From contig OZ245921.1 of assembly GCA_965229695.1 (NCBI GenBank), positions 1,612,001 through 1,676,000 on the forward strand: a stretch of DNA of 64,000 nucleotides, written 5' to 3'. Position 1 is the stretch's first letter, and each line of letters starts with the position of its first letter. This DNA is from JANSYL01 sp965229695. Its GTDB lineage: Bacteria > Pseudomonadota > Alphaproteobacteria > Rhodobacterales > Rhodobacteraceae. This document shows, in pieces, positions 17,536 through 27,800 of the stretch. Under the pieces are notes generated by a model that saw only the letters and a program-made list of their open reading frames with translations, made no database searches and was not told where the DNA came from. The position numbers and the translations under genes were made by a program.

Positions 17536-19065
17536 GTGAAAGGCCCGCACAATATCTGGCGCCTGGTCCGCACCGGGGCGACCTTTGAGCGGACGGGCGC
17601 GATGGGCGAAGTGCTCAAAGCGATGGACGCACCGCGCGCCGTGCGGGTGGCCGCGCGCATCTTGGGGTGGCCCTTTGCCTGGTTGGGGGTCAAAGGCGAC
17701 CCGGCGATGCCGCCAGTGCCGCGCGCGCTGACAGCGTTGGGGCCGGCCTATATCAAGTTCGGCCAAATCCTGTCGACGCGCCCCGATGTGGTGGGCAGCG
17801 AGCTGGCGCAGGATTTGCAGGTCTTGCAGGACAAGCTGCCGCCCTTTCCAACCGACGAAGCCAAGCGCATGGTCGCCGACGAGCTGGAGCGCCCGCTTGA
17901 GACCCTGTTTTCCGAGTTCTCCGATGCCGTTGCGGCGGCCTCCATCGCGCAAGTGCATCGCGCGCGGTTGGTCGATGGCGGCAAGGAGGTTGCGGTTAAG
18001 GTGCTGCGGCCCAAGATCGAGCGCGCCTTTCGCAAGGATATCGATGCGTTTTACCTGATCGCTTGGCTGGTCGAAACGCTATCGCCCGCCTCGCGCCGGT
18101 TGAAGCCGCGGGATGTGATCGAGCATTTCGAGGGTGTCGTGCTGCGCGAGTTGGATCTGAGGATCGAAAGCTCGGCAGCGGGCGAGTTTTTTGCCACGAC
18201 GGCCGAAGATGCGGGCTTTGTCGTGCCCGAGGTGGAATGGTATCTGTCGTCGCGGCGCATGATGACCTTGGCCTGGGCCGATGGCATCCCGATGTCCGAC
18301 CTCGAGGCCATTGATGCGGCGGGGCATGACCGGACAAAGCTGGCCAATGGGGTTTTGCAGACCTTTCTGCGCCACGCCCTACGTGATGGATTTTTCCATG
18401 CTGACATGCATCAGGGCAATCTGAAGGTGGCTGCCAATGGTGACATTGTGGCCTTGGATTTTGGCATCATGGGACGGCTCGATGAATACACGCGCCGGGT
18501 TTATGCCGAGATCCTTTATGGCTTTATCCGCAAGGATTACCGCCGCGTGGCCGAGGTGCATTTTGAGGCCGGGTATGTACCCGCCGACCGCGATATCGAT
18601 GAGTTCGCGCAGGCCTTACGGTCGGTGGGGGAGCCGATCTTTGGCATGGATGCCAGCCGCATTTCGATGGCGCGCCTGTTGGCCTATCTGTTCGAGGTGA
18701 CGGAGCGGTTTGGCATGGAAACGCGGACCGAGCTGATCCTGTTGCAGCGCACCATGGTGGTGGTCGAAGGCGTGGCGCGGTCGCTAGACCCGCAGATGAA
18801 TATCTGGCAGGTCGCGCGCCCGGTGGTGGAGGATTACATCACCCAGAACATCGGGCCCAAGGCCCTGATCCGCGATCTGCTGCGGACCGGCCAGGTTCTA
18901 GCCCGGTTCGGCCCGCGCCTGCCGCAATTGGCCGAAGCCGCATTGTTGGCTCAAGCCAATCCCGAGCAGCCCAAACCGCCGTCGCCCTGGCCCGGACGGA
19001 TCGCTTGGGGCTTGGCCGGGGCACTGGCGGGGGCCGGTGTGATTTGGCTGTTGGGGTTGCTCTGA
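17536..19065 (+). CDS. ubiB: ubiquinone biosynthesis atypical kinase UbiB
   Basis: The 509-residue ABC1/ADCK-family protein supports ubiquinone synthesis at the inner membrane. The KFGQ-type motif (YIKFGQILSTRPD, about 74-86) and the alanine-rich loop AAASIAQVH are present, as is the later HADMHQGN and DFG-like ALDFGIMG. A C-terminal hydrophobic segment (WGLAGALAGAGVIWLLGLL) anchors it. Translation starts at GTG 17536, one base after the ubiE stop. It is convergent with flgD across only seven bases. Confidence 0.95.
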   Translation: MKGPHNIWRLVRTGATFERTGAMGEVLKAMDAPRAVRVAARILGWPFAWLGVKGDPAMPPVPRALTALGPAYIKFGQILSTRPDVVGSELAQDLQVLQDKLPPFPTDEAKRMVADELERPLETLFSEFSDAVAAASIAQVHRARLVDGGKEVAVKVLRPKIERAFRKDIDAFYLIAWLVETLSPASRRLKPRDVIEHFEGVVLRELDLRIESSAAGEFFATTAEDAGFVVPEVEWYLSSRRMMTLAWADGIPMSDLEAIDAAGHDRTKLANGVLQTFLRHALRDGFFHADMHQGNLKVAANGDIVALDFGIMGRLDEYTRRVYAEILYGFIRKDYRRVAEVHFEAGYVPADRDIDEFAQALRSVGEPIFGMDASRISMARLLAYLFEVTERFGMETRTELILLQRTMVVVEGVARSLDPQMNIWQVARPVVEDYITQNIGPKALIRDLLRTGQVLARFGPRLPQLAEAALLAQANPEQPKPPSPWPGRIAWGLAGALAGAGVIWLLGLL

Positions 19066-19072
19066 GGCGGGC

Positions 19073-19738
19073 TTAGCTGGCCGCGCGCAGCCCGACCACC
19101 GCGCTGGCGGGTATGCTTTGGCCGCTTTGCATGGTCAGCCACACCTGCCCATCTTGCATGACAGCCTCGGCCACGGTTGCGTAGCTCAGCGCGCCACGCG
19201 TTTCGAGCAGGGTTTGCCCCGCCCAGCTTTGCACCGAGATGGTGTAATCGCCATCCGGCAGATTGGTCCGGCCGCTGGCATCCTGCCCAGACCATTCAAA
19301 GGGTGCATCATCCAAAGGGATCGGCAACTGCTGCACAATTTGCCCGGAGGCATCGCGCACCACCAGCTCGGCCCGATCCGCCAACGCATGGGATGGCGTC
19401 AGCAAGGTGACCGGCACGCCCTGAAATGCGACCGGCATGTCGGCCCGCGCCTCCATCCCGATCCATCCGCCCAACTCGCCCATGCCAAGGGTTGCGAAAC
19501 CCGCCTGTAGCTCGCGCAACAGATCGTTTGTGCGCACCTGTTGTTCGACGCCCGAGAACGTCGCCAATTGGGCGGTGAATTCGGTTGAATCGGTTGGGTT
19601 GAGCGGGTCTTGATGCTTCATCTGCGCGGTCAGCAGCGTCAGAAAGGTCTCAAAATCCGCCGTGATCCCGGCCGTGCCCGAGGGGGCGGCGTTTTGGGCC
19701 GGGCGCGTGCCGGGCGCTTGTATCGGTTGAACGTCCAT
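19073..19738 (-). CDS. flgD: flagellar hook-capping protein FlgD
   Basis: The 221-residue protein has the N-terminal FlgD signature (TADFETFLTLLTAQMKHQDPLNP, about residues 26-48) and C-terminal beta-rich domains that cap the growing hook. The ATG at 19738 is preceded by GAGGAG; a TTG four codons upstream is part of that ribosome site. It lies 15 bases after fliK. The gene itself looks intact although the rest of the flagellar cluster is largely absent from this locus. Confidence 0.9.
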   Translation of the reverse strand: MDVQPIQAPGTRPAQNAAPSGTAGITADFETFLTLLTAQMKHQDPLNPTDSTEFTAQLATFSGVEQQVRTNDLLRELQAGFATLGMGELGGWIGMEARADMPVAFQGVPVTLLTPSHALADRAELVVRDASGQIVQQLPIPLDDAPFEWSGQDASGRTNLPDGDYTISVQSWAGQTLLETRGALSYATVAEAVMQDGQVWLTMQSGQSIPASAVVGLRAAS

Positions 19739-19753
19739 CTCACTCCTCAAAAG

Positions 19754-21493
19754 CTAAAGGCGCAGGTCCAAACCATCGCCGGGTTGGGGCGCGGACTGGG
19801 GCGTCACGGTCTCTGACGCGTCCGCTGTGATCTGATCAGGGTCTGAAATCGCGCGCTCGGCGCGATCCTCCTCACGCGCGTCGGTGCCCGCCTCGCCGTG
19901 GGAGATCGACACCGATGGCGGGTCCAACCCTTCTTGGCCAAACGCCTCCGCCAACAGGGCCAGATGCCGGCGCATCAAATCGGCGGTTTCTGCGCGTTCA
20001 GCGGTGATCAGAAGGCTCATCCCGGTGGCGGTCTCGATCACGCTGAGTCGCAATTTGCCCAACTCGGGCGGGTCCAGCGCCAGATCGATTGGCGCGCCCG
20101 GATCAAAGCGATGCTCACGCAAGGCATGCATGATGTGCTGCGCAACCTGGGAGGCTTGGGCAAGCGGAGCGTGGGACGCGGTGGCGGAGATGCTGGGTGG
20201 CGCCGTCCCCGAGCCAAGCCGCAAAGCGGCATCTTCGCCGCCGATTTCGGGCGTGAGAGCCTCTGGGGTCGGCCCCTGTGGCGCAGCCTGCGCCGAAATC
20301 ATCGCAGGACCGGCGGCGGGGTTGGTTTTGGGCCCCAAGGGCAGGGGTGATACAGGCGCACGGGGCTGATGCACCGGCGGCGGTTCGGTGGTCGGCAAAT
20401 CAATCGCAGCAGGTCGCTGATGATCGGGGGCGGAATTTGCATTTAGCAAGACAGGCGGATGCGTCGGGCCCGATACCGCAGCGTTCAAGGGCGGTGCGGC
20501 AACCGGAACTATGGGTTTGATCGCAGGTGTTGGAGCATGGGCGCGCGGTGCGTCGGGCGGTGGGTTGAGCGGTTTGGCCTCCAGCGAGGCAGCGAGCGGC
20601 TTGCGAGCGGCTGGTTCAGAGCGAAGGGTTAACGCCCCTTGGTCCGCTGCAATTGGAGCTGGCGCTCTTTGCTTTATGTCACCTGCCAAACCTACATCTG
20701 ACCGATTTGGCGCTGGCGTTTGCCGACCCTCCAATCGTCTGCCATCGGTGCTTGACGCGGGGTGCGGGGGCCGTTCGAGCGCAGGTGTTTGACCGGTTGC
20801 CAATTGGCTCGATGGAATGCCTCGCTCTGGGGTTGCGTCAGGCCGCGAGGGCGACGGCAGCGGGGCTGGGGCCGACGACTTTGGTCCGATCTCAGGAGCG
20901 GTGCGGTCTGCTCCGGTGTGGGTGGTGACCTCGCGCGACAGGGCGGGTTTCAGCCCGTTCGATACGGAAAGGGCCGATGGCGTCACCTGGTCTATGCCCG
21001 GGCTTTTGCGCGCCTCGGCGACATGGCCGGGAGTGCCAATGGGGCGCGGCTCAGGCACGATTGCGACCATCGGAGGGTCTGCGATTGGAGCGGGCGGCAA
21101 GGCTGTCCGAGACGCCATGGGCGCGTCCGGCGCTGGGGCGACGCTTGGTTTGATTGGAGGGCTCTCGGCGCGAGGCGTGGTTGGCGAAGACTCTAGCCCA
21201 TGCGCCGGAGCGGTTATGGGAGGTTGGGGCATCTCTGCCTGTATGGCGCGGGTCGCGACGTCGAGCATCTCTGGTTCTTCGTGCCACGTGGAAGTTTCCA
21301 ACTCGGGTGAAGACTGGCCCGGCATCACCGGCGATGGGGCCATATCGAGTGCGAAGCCCTTTGTGTCATGAACCACGGGCTCGACTAGGAAGACATGCTC
21401 AAACCCCTGATCACGACCGCCACTTTCTGCAGTCTTCAAGGGCGCCGGCACCTTAGGCGACAACAAGCCAAGGCTTTGAAACAGATGATCCAT
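19754..21493 (-). CDS. fliK: flagellar hook-length control protein FliK
   Basis: The 579-residue protein has a long proline- and alanine-rich, low-complexity middle, typical of the hook ruler. The conserved C-terminal domain (Flg_hook) contains DLALDPPELGKLRLSV followed by the helical segment that switches export specificity. The C-terminal acidic tail is longer than in enteric FliK. It is upstream of flgD in the same operon and divergent from the flgJ-like gene. The frame is intact. Confidence 0.85.
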   Translation of the reverse strand: MDHLFQSLGLLSPKVPAPLKTAESGGRDQGFEHVFLVEPVVHDTKGFALDMAPSPVMPGQSSPELETSTWHEEPEMLDVATRAIQAEMPQPPITAPAHGLESSPTTPRAESPPIKPSVAPAPDAPMASRTALPPAPIADPPMVAIVPEPRPIGTPGHVAEARKSPGIDQVTPSALSVSNGLKPALSREVTTHTGADRTAPEIGPKSSAPAPLPSPSRPDATPERGIPSSQLATGQTPALERPPHPASSTDGRRLEGRQTPAPNRSDVGLAGDIKQRAPAPIAADQGALTLRSEPAARKPLAASLEAKPLNPPPDAPRAHAPTPAIKPIVPVAAPPLNAAVSGPTHPPVLLNANSAPDHQRPAAIDLPTTEPPPVHQPRAPVSPLPLGPKTNPAAGPAMISAQAAPQGPTPEALTPEIGGEDAALRLGSGTAPPSISATASHAPLAQASQVAQHIMHALREHRFDPGAPIDLALDPPELGKLRLSVIETATGMSLLITAERAETADLMRRHLALLAEAFGQEGLDPPSVSISHGEAGTDAREEDRAERAISDPDQITADASETVTPQSAPQPGDGLDLRL

Positions 21494-21603
21494 TCTGGCG
21501 ATCCGTTGCGTTAGGTTGCACCGTTCCTGACAGAAAGGCCCTTACGAATTCTTTACGCCCATGCCCGAGACTGCGCCGAAATCCATCGCATTGGAGGTAT
21601 CCG

Positions 21604-21888
21604 ATGACCGAGATTACTGCGCTCGCACCACAGCCGGCACAAACGCCCGCAGACCATCAAGCCTTGCGGGAGGTCGCGCAGGAGCTTGAGGCGGCATTCT
21701 TGGCGGAAATGCTGAAACACGCGAAGTTTGGTGAGGCGCGCGGGGCCTTTGGTGGCGGCGTGGGGGAGGATCAGTTCGCCTCCCTTCTGCGGACCGAACA
21801 TGCGCGGGCCTTGGCGGCGCGAGGCGGCATTGGCCTGGCCGAAGCGCTATTTGAAGCTTTGGTCACACGCGCGGAGGTTTCGGCATGA
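21604..21888 (+). CDS. FlgJ N-terminal-like rod-binding protein (CheL type)
   Basis: The 94-residue protein consists only of the rod-binding domain found at the N-terminus of FlgJ (LEAAFLAEMLKHA ... FASLLRTEHARALAARGGIGLAE). No muramidase domain follows, which is normal for alphaproteobacteria, where it is often called CheL. A GGAGG precedes the ATG. Its stop overlaps the next start by four bases. It would scaffold rod assembly in the periplasm if a flagellum were made. Confidence 0.85.
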   Translation: MTEITALAPQPAQTPADHQALREVAQELEAAFLAEMLKHAKFGEARGAFGGGVGEDQFASLLRTEHARALAARGGIGLAEALFEALVTRAEVSA

Positions 21889-22223
21889 GGGGCGGGGGCG
21901 CGGAGGAGGTTCTTACGCTTCTCGATCAACAGCGGGCGGCGCTGATCGCCGGTGATCTTGCAGGGCTTGATGGATTGGATCGATCAATCGAAAGCGCCCT
22001 ATCGCACCTGTCCAAATCCACGCCGGGGGCTGACAAACTGGCGGCGCTGCGCACCAGCGCCAATCGGAACGCGGCGTTGATCCGCGCGGCGCAAGCGGGG
22101 CTGCGCCAGGCGCAAACCGTCTTGCGCCAAGCGGCGACCGTTAAACCCTTGGCCACTTATTCAGCCGAAGGCCACAAAGCCGAAACCAATGGCGATGCCG
22201 CGCGCGTTCTGAAACGTATTTGA
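21885..22223 (+). CDS. small helical protein, possible FlgN-like chaperone
   Basis: The 112-residue product is almost entirely alpha-helical and rich in alanine, leucine and glutamine, with the pattern LLDQQRAALIAGDLAGLDGLD near its N-terminus. Its size and place between a rod gene and flagellin suggest an FlgN-type export chaperone for hook-associated proteins. No diagnostic motif proves this. It starts in an ATGA overlap with the flgJ-like gene. Confidence 0.6.
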   Translation: MRGGGAEEVLTLLDQQRAALIAGDLAGLDGLDRSIESALSHLSKSTPGADKLAALRTSANRNAALIRAAQAGLRQAQTVLRQAATVKPLATYSAEGHKAETNGDAARVLKRI

Positions 22224-22434
22224 GCTTTGCTTTCCTAAAATCCTCGGCACTCCAACCCGTCGTTTAGGGCCTTGTTTAGGCTTTATGCGCAGGGTCGGCC
22301 CCGCACCAAATCACTGGTGGCGTGACCGCGGAATGCGGGTCGCACGTGTCAGAACGGCGCTTTGTTGGGCCGCCAAGCCCTCGTCGTGAACGGCGCCTAA
22401 ACGGGTGCCAAAAGCAAATGAAAGGGACACGAAA

Positions 22435-22599
22435 ATGTCCAGCATCCTGACCAACACCAGCGCGATGGTGGCGTTGCAGACGTTGAAGAACGTCAACAGC
22501 AACCTTCAAAAGACACAAAGCGAGATTTCGACCGGCAAAAGCGTTGCCTCAGCCCGCGATAACTCCACGGTCTGGATGATCTTGGCGTTCGAGGAATAG
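22435..22599 (+). pseudogene. flagellin 5' stub, truncated by a deletion
   Basis: The frame encodes the N-terminal 47 residues of a flagellin (MSSILTNTSAMVALQTLKNV ... GKSVASARDNS), with a good AAAGGGA ribosome site. It then runs into sequence that is the antisense of flgE and ends seven residues later. A full flagellin is several times longer. The switch occurs at or near ACGGTCTGG, 22567-22575, where both parent genes would be expected to read the same bases. The stub lacks the central and C-terminal domains, so it cannot form a filament. Confidence 0.88.
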
Positions 22600-23828
22600 G
22601 CCCGCTGGGTTTGGATCAACTGCGTCAGTTCCGCGGCAACATCCGTGGCGGATTCCTCACGCGCATAGCCCACCATATCCCCGGTTGGCCCATCCCCCGC
22701 ATCCCATAGGAACATCGGTCCACTATCGGGCGACATGGTGTAGGTTTGGTTGTCACCCGCCGTCAGCCCGTTGAGATTGGCCACATCGACCACGGGGATC
22801 TGATAGATAACGCGGGTAATGCCGCTGTCATAGATCGCGTGCAGGAAGCCATTGGCGTCAACCTCTACCCGGTTCAGGTCACCCACAGGCGATCCATCCT
22901 TGATCACGGGCGAGCGGGCGAAACTGTCCGATAGCTGGGTCAGATGCGCGGAATCGCCTGGCGCGCCGATCACCACATCCAAAGGCCCGCCCGCCACGGT
23001 CAAAGACAGCGTGCCCGTGGCGCTGTCATAAGCCCCGCCCGCGTTCACCGCGACGCTGGCCAGGTTGCCGCCATTTCCGCGCGCATCGTCAAAGGTCAGC
23101 GTGTAAGAGCCAATCAGGTTTCCGCCGCCAGCGGAATCTCGGATATTCATGGTCCACTCATGGGACATACCCGTGGCTGGGACGGTCGGCGTATAGGTGA
23201 TTTCCAGATATTGGGAGGTGCCGAGATTGTCGTAATACTCCACCGACATCACAAAATCTTCCCCATTGCCGGTCGCGTCGGTCGCGGTGGCGGGCAAGTT
23301 GACACTCAGCTCCATCAAGGTTGTAGGATCACCGGCAAATTGATTGGTGTTGATGGTAATCGGCTCAAGCCCATCAAAGGTATCGCGCGCGAAATTGGGG
23401 ATGGTGCCATCGGCATTGGCAGGCCAGCCCATCAGCACCTCACCCGTGCGGGTGCGCAAAACGCCCTCCGGGTCAGGGCGAAAGGAACCCGTGGTCGTCA
23501 GCATGACGGGCCGGTCATTGTCAGGGCCATTGATGGCCGAGGCCGTCGTGACGGGGATCAACCCGCGCCCGCCGATGGCGATATCGGTGGGGTTGTCCGA
23601 GGAGATCAGCGTGCCACGCTGATCGACAAAGCGTGACGTGGTCGAGCGTACGCCACCCGCAGAATAGCCGCCATCGTTCTGCCGGATCACCATGGAGTGA
23701 AAGTCAGCTTCCACCCGCTTATACCCGTAAGTACCTGAATTTGCGATATTGTCAGAGATCGTGGCCAGCCGATTGGCATTCACGGTCAGCCCGGCCACCC
23801 CGGAGTTAAGCGAGGAGGAAATCGTCAT
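22506..23828 (-). pseudogene. flgE: flagellar hook protein FlgE with replaced C-terminus
   Basis: The first 421 or so residues are a normal FlgE: N-terminal NSGVAGLTVNANRLATISDN, the hook core, and the C-terminal LTQLIQTQRAYSSNAKIIQTV. The usual last dozen residues are missing. They are replaced by about 19 residues read from the antisense of the flagellin stub. Because the C-terminal helix packs the hook core, function is doubtful, although the frame has stayed open. motB lies upstream on the same strand. In other roseobacters flgK would follow; here it is gone. Confidence 0.85.
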
Positions 23829-23925
23829 CTCATGCGCCTTTCTGCTGCATCTCGAATTTCCGCCACCCTGCGCTCTGGGGGATTAAGGCCGCCCTAACGA
23901 ATAAAATGCGCCGCGTTTTTCGCGC

Positions 23926-24792
23926 TTAATGCCGGTGCCGCAGCAGAATGATCTCAAGCCGGTCGTTGCGGGGGGCCATGGGGTCATCAACGATAGGGGA
24001 GCGATCCGCATGGCCGGTAACCCTTGCAACCCGCCTTGGGGGCAGACCCCCAGCTTCAAGCAATGATCGCATAACCTGCGCCCGCATCGTCGAGGATTGC
24101 CAACGGGTCTCACCGGCCACCACCAAGGCTTCGGCCACCACATGGCCTTCGATGGCAACGTCATTGGTGACGGTACCAAACAGCCCCGCCATCGCGGCGG
24201 CCAATCCCGGCAACCAGGGCGCGGGTAGATCAGTGCCCGATTCGAATAGGGGCGCATTTTCGCGCGAAAACACCTCGATAATCAGCCCCTCATCGGTCAG
24301 CCGCGTTTGCACATGGGTGAGCGCAAGCTCGCTGACCAAGGCATCGCCGCCCGCCTGTAAAAGCGCGTCTTCCAGGCTTTCCAGCGCGGCTTGTTCGGCC
24401 AAGGCTTCGGCCTCGGCATGGTGGTCGGTGCCGGTCATCCCCAGGCTTTGCCGCCCTTCGGTGGGGCGGCGGTTGGTTGCCCCCGTCCCGTTCTGTGCAA
24501 TCACGCTTTCGGAAAACACGCTGTCACCACCGAAGGAACCATCCCCCCCACCCGAAATACGGGTGATTGGGATTGTTGGGCTGAAGTAATCCGCAATCCC
24601 TTTGCGCTGCTGTTCCGTGGTCGCGTTCAAAAGCCACATCAGCATGAAGAACGCCATCATCGCGGTGACGAAATCGGCATAGGCAACCTTCCACGCGCCG
24701 CCATGATGGCCATCGGCCTTCACCACCTTTTTCCGCTTAATAATCAGCGGGCGCGCATCTGGACGGGTGTCTTTCAACTGCGGTGCCCCCAA
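23926..24792 (-). CDS. motB: flagellar motor stator protein MotB
   Basis: The 288-residue protein has a single N-terminal membrane helix with the proton-channel aspartate D40 (in AYADFVTAMMAFF). A C-terminal OmpA-like peptidoglycan-binding domain contains GHADRSPIVDDPMAPRNDRLEI. Both parts look intact. MotA is not present in the window. It is the first gene of the motB-flgE unit and sits at the outer edge of the flagellar remnant, next to the RND efflux genes. Confidence 0.9.
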   Translation of the reverse strand: MGAPQLKDTRPDARPLIIKRKKVVKADGHHGGAWKVAYADFVTAMMAFFMLMWLLNATTEQQRKGIADYFSPTIPITRISGGGDGSFGGDSVFSESVIAQNGTGATNRRPTEGRQSLGMTGTDHHAEAEALAEQAALESLEDALLQAGGDALVSELALTHVQTRLTDEGLIIEVFSRENAPLFESGTDLPAPWLPGLAAAMAGLFGTVTNDVAIEGHVVAEALVVAGETRWQSSTMRAQVMRSLLEAGGLPPRRVARVTGHADRSPIVDDPMAPRNDRLEIILLRHRH

Positions 24793-24850
24793 GCCATACA
24801 GGTTGCCCTGGGCCTACTCCAACAGGTGTGAAAGAAGGTTTAACGCAGCC

Positions 24851-27800
24851 TCACTCCGCCGCCTGCAAAAGCGGGGCGACACAGGGCACTGCCGGGGTCG
24901 CATCCGCTTCGGTCGGCCTTTCGGGCCGTGCATAGACCAGTCGGAACGCCGCCGGGGTCAGGTAGAAGCTGACCACAGTGGATAGCAACACACCGCCCGC
25001 CACGGCCATCGCGAAGGGTGGCCAAAAGCCACCACCGGCCAGGATCAGCGGCAAGAACCCCCCAACGGTGGTGATGGTGGTCGAAACGATGTGCCGGGAC
25101 GATCCCATCACCACATCGGCCATGGCTTGGGTGTCGCCCTGGGCGGCGGCCTCATCCTCCTGCAAAGCGGTCATGATGATGAGCGCGGCATTGATGCTGA
25201 CACCGATGGAACCAATCAGACCAATAATCGCGTTGATCCCAAACGGGTAGTTGAAAACCGCCAAAGCCAGCATCGATAACCCGGCTGACAGGGCGCTGAC
25301 GACCAGCGCCACACCGGCCAGTCGGAAGGATCGGAAGGTCATCACCACAACGGCGATGGAAAGGGTGACAATCAAACCCAAGGGCGCGAGCAGGTTGTTG
25401 AGGGTGGAGGATCGCGCGTCGCTATCCCCCCCGATCTCAAGCCGGTAGCCGGGCGGCAGCGTGTGGCCCGATGCCTCCAACGTCGCACGAATGTCGATCA
25501 GCGCTTCCTCGGGAAGGACACCGCGCAACAAAAATGCCTGCACGGTATTGGCGCGCTCCCCATTGCGCCGGGTGATCGTGCCTTCGCCAGGCACAAGGGC
25601 GATATCCGCGATGGCAGACAGCGGAACGCCGGGAAAGGCCCCCTCTGCCGCGCGGGCGGCGGCATTTGGCGGCAGGATCGACATATCGCGGATCACCGCC
25701 GGGTCGGCGCGCAGGGCGCCGCCCAAGCGCACGCGCACCGGCAAATCCTCGGTCCCTTCGATGAGCGTGCCGCCGGTGGTGCCGACAAGCGCGGATTCCA
25801 ACTGACGCGCGACATCGCCAAGGCTTAGGCCCAAACGGCGCGCGTCGGCCTCGTCCACATCGATCGAGAGTTTCGGCGCGCCCTCGGTGATCGAGGCGCG
25901 GGCAAGCGTCACCGCCGCCTCGCCCATGATCAGCTGGCGCAATTCGGCCCCTTCGGCGCGCAAAACGTCTAATTCGGGGCCAACCAATCGCAGTTCCACC
26001 GGGGCATTGACCGGCGGGCCTTGCACCAAGCCGCGCACCAAAACCTGTGCCTCGGGCGCCAAGGTGGGCAGGGTGCGTTGCAGATCGGGCAGAATGGCCT
26101 CGGTCGCCTCGGCACTGCGGGTGCGGATCAGAGCCTGGGCATAGCCAGGCGCGGCGTCGCGGCCGCCGGCGATGTTGTAGTAAAACGATGGGGCTGAGGT
26201 ACCGATGGTCCAGGTGACGCTTTCGATCTGCGGTTCCGACAACAGCGCGGCGTCCAGGCGCGCAACCACGGTTTCAGTTTGGGCCAGCGCCGTGCCAGGG
26301 GGCAAATCAACCTCGATATGAAACTGATCGCGGTCAACGCCGGGGAAGAACTGCGCCGTCAGAAGCGGTAGCGAGGCAAAGCCAAGCACCGGCAGAACCA
26401 AGGCCAGCGATATCGACCGCAACGGGTTGCGCACGGACCAACGCAGACTGGCCGCAAATACCCGACCCAAGGGGCCGGAGGGCACGCCATTAGCGAACCG
26501 CCCCGCCGATTGTGCCGGTAAAATCCAACCAGCGATGGCCGGGGTCAGGGTGATGGCGACCACAAAAGACCAGCCCAGCATGATCACAACCGCCAGCGCG
26601 ATGGAGCCGACAAAATCCCCCGCAGGCCCCGGCAACAAGATCATCGGGGTGAAACTAAGCGCGGTGGTGGCAGTCGACGCGAAAAGCGGCATGGTCAGCC
26701 GTTCGACCGCGCCTGAAACCGCCGCACCGCGCGCCACGCCCGCGCGGATGCGGCGCGCGATTTCATCGGTCATCACAATACCCGCATCGACCAAAAGGCC
26801 CAGGGCGACAATCATGCCCGTGACGCTCATCTGATGGATCGGCAAGCCCATCGCGTTCATCGTGGCCAGGCTGGCGAGGCTGACCACCGGCAGGATGATG
26901 GCCACGATAATCGCCGCGCGCAGGCCAAGGGTGACCAGCAACACCATCACAACCAGACCCACACCCAAAGCCATATTGCCGCCAACCTCGGCCAGGCGGT
27001 CCGCGGTATAGGTCGATTGGTCGAAAATCAGTTCGACTGCCAGACCGCCGGGCAGGCCCGTTTGGTAGTCGGTCAAGGTGGTGCGGATATCATTGGCCCA
27101 GACATCAACCTGCAAGCCGTCTTCTAGCTTGGCGGCCACCAGGATCGCGGGGATGCCGTTTTGGTAGGCCAGTTCGGCGGCGGGCATACGGGGCCCGCGT
27201 TCGATGCTGGCGATATCGGCCAGGCGCAAAGCAGCCTCGCCCTGGCCGTCGCGCAGAACGATGTCACGCAGGCGGGCAAGGCTGTCGATTTCCCCTTGAA
27301 CCTCGACCACAATCTCAGCCTGGGCACCCGTCACCTCCCCCGCACGCAGCTTCGCATCGGCATCGGCGATGGCGGCGGCGACCTGTCCGGCGGTCAGACC
27401 CAGGGCCGCGCTGCGGGCGGCATCCAAGGTCACCGTGATCTCTTCTTCCGGCAGGCCAAACAGATCGACCAGCTTGGTGCCCGGCACGTTGCGCAGCTGA
27501 TCGGCCAAAGCCTCGGCATAGCGGGCGGTTAGGGTCAGGGGCACACCCTCATGCGCGGGCGTAAGCGCGATGATGGCGCCATAGGCCCCGGCCCCATCGG
27601 TATCAAGCTCAGGGTCTTGCGCGCCGTCGGGAAAGCTTAGGGCGGCATCGGCAAGCGCATCCCTGATTTCGGTCCAGACCTGCTCGATCCGGTCTTCTTG
27701 CAGGGTTTCCAACAACTCGACCGACACAATGGAAATCCCGGTGGAGGAGGTCGACTCGATCACATCAACTTCGGCGATCTCGCGCAGGGCGTCTTCGATC

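Noticed and set aside
22403..22434. Flagellin start ten codons upstream of 22435
   Set aside because: The family N-terminus MSSILTN and the AAAGGGA site fix the start at 22435.
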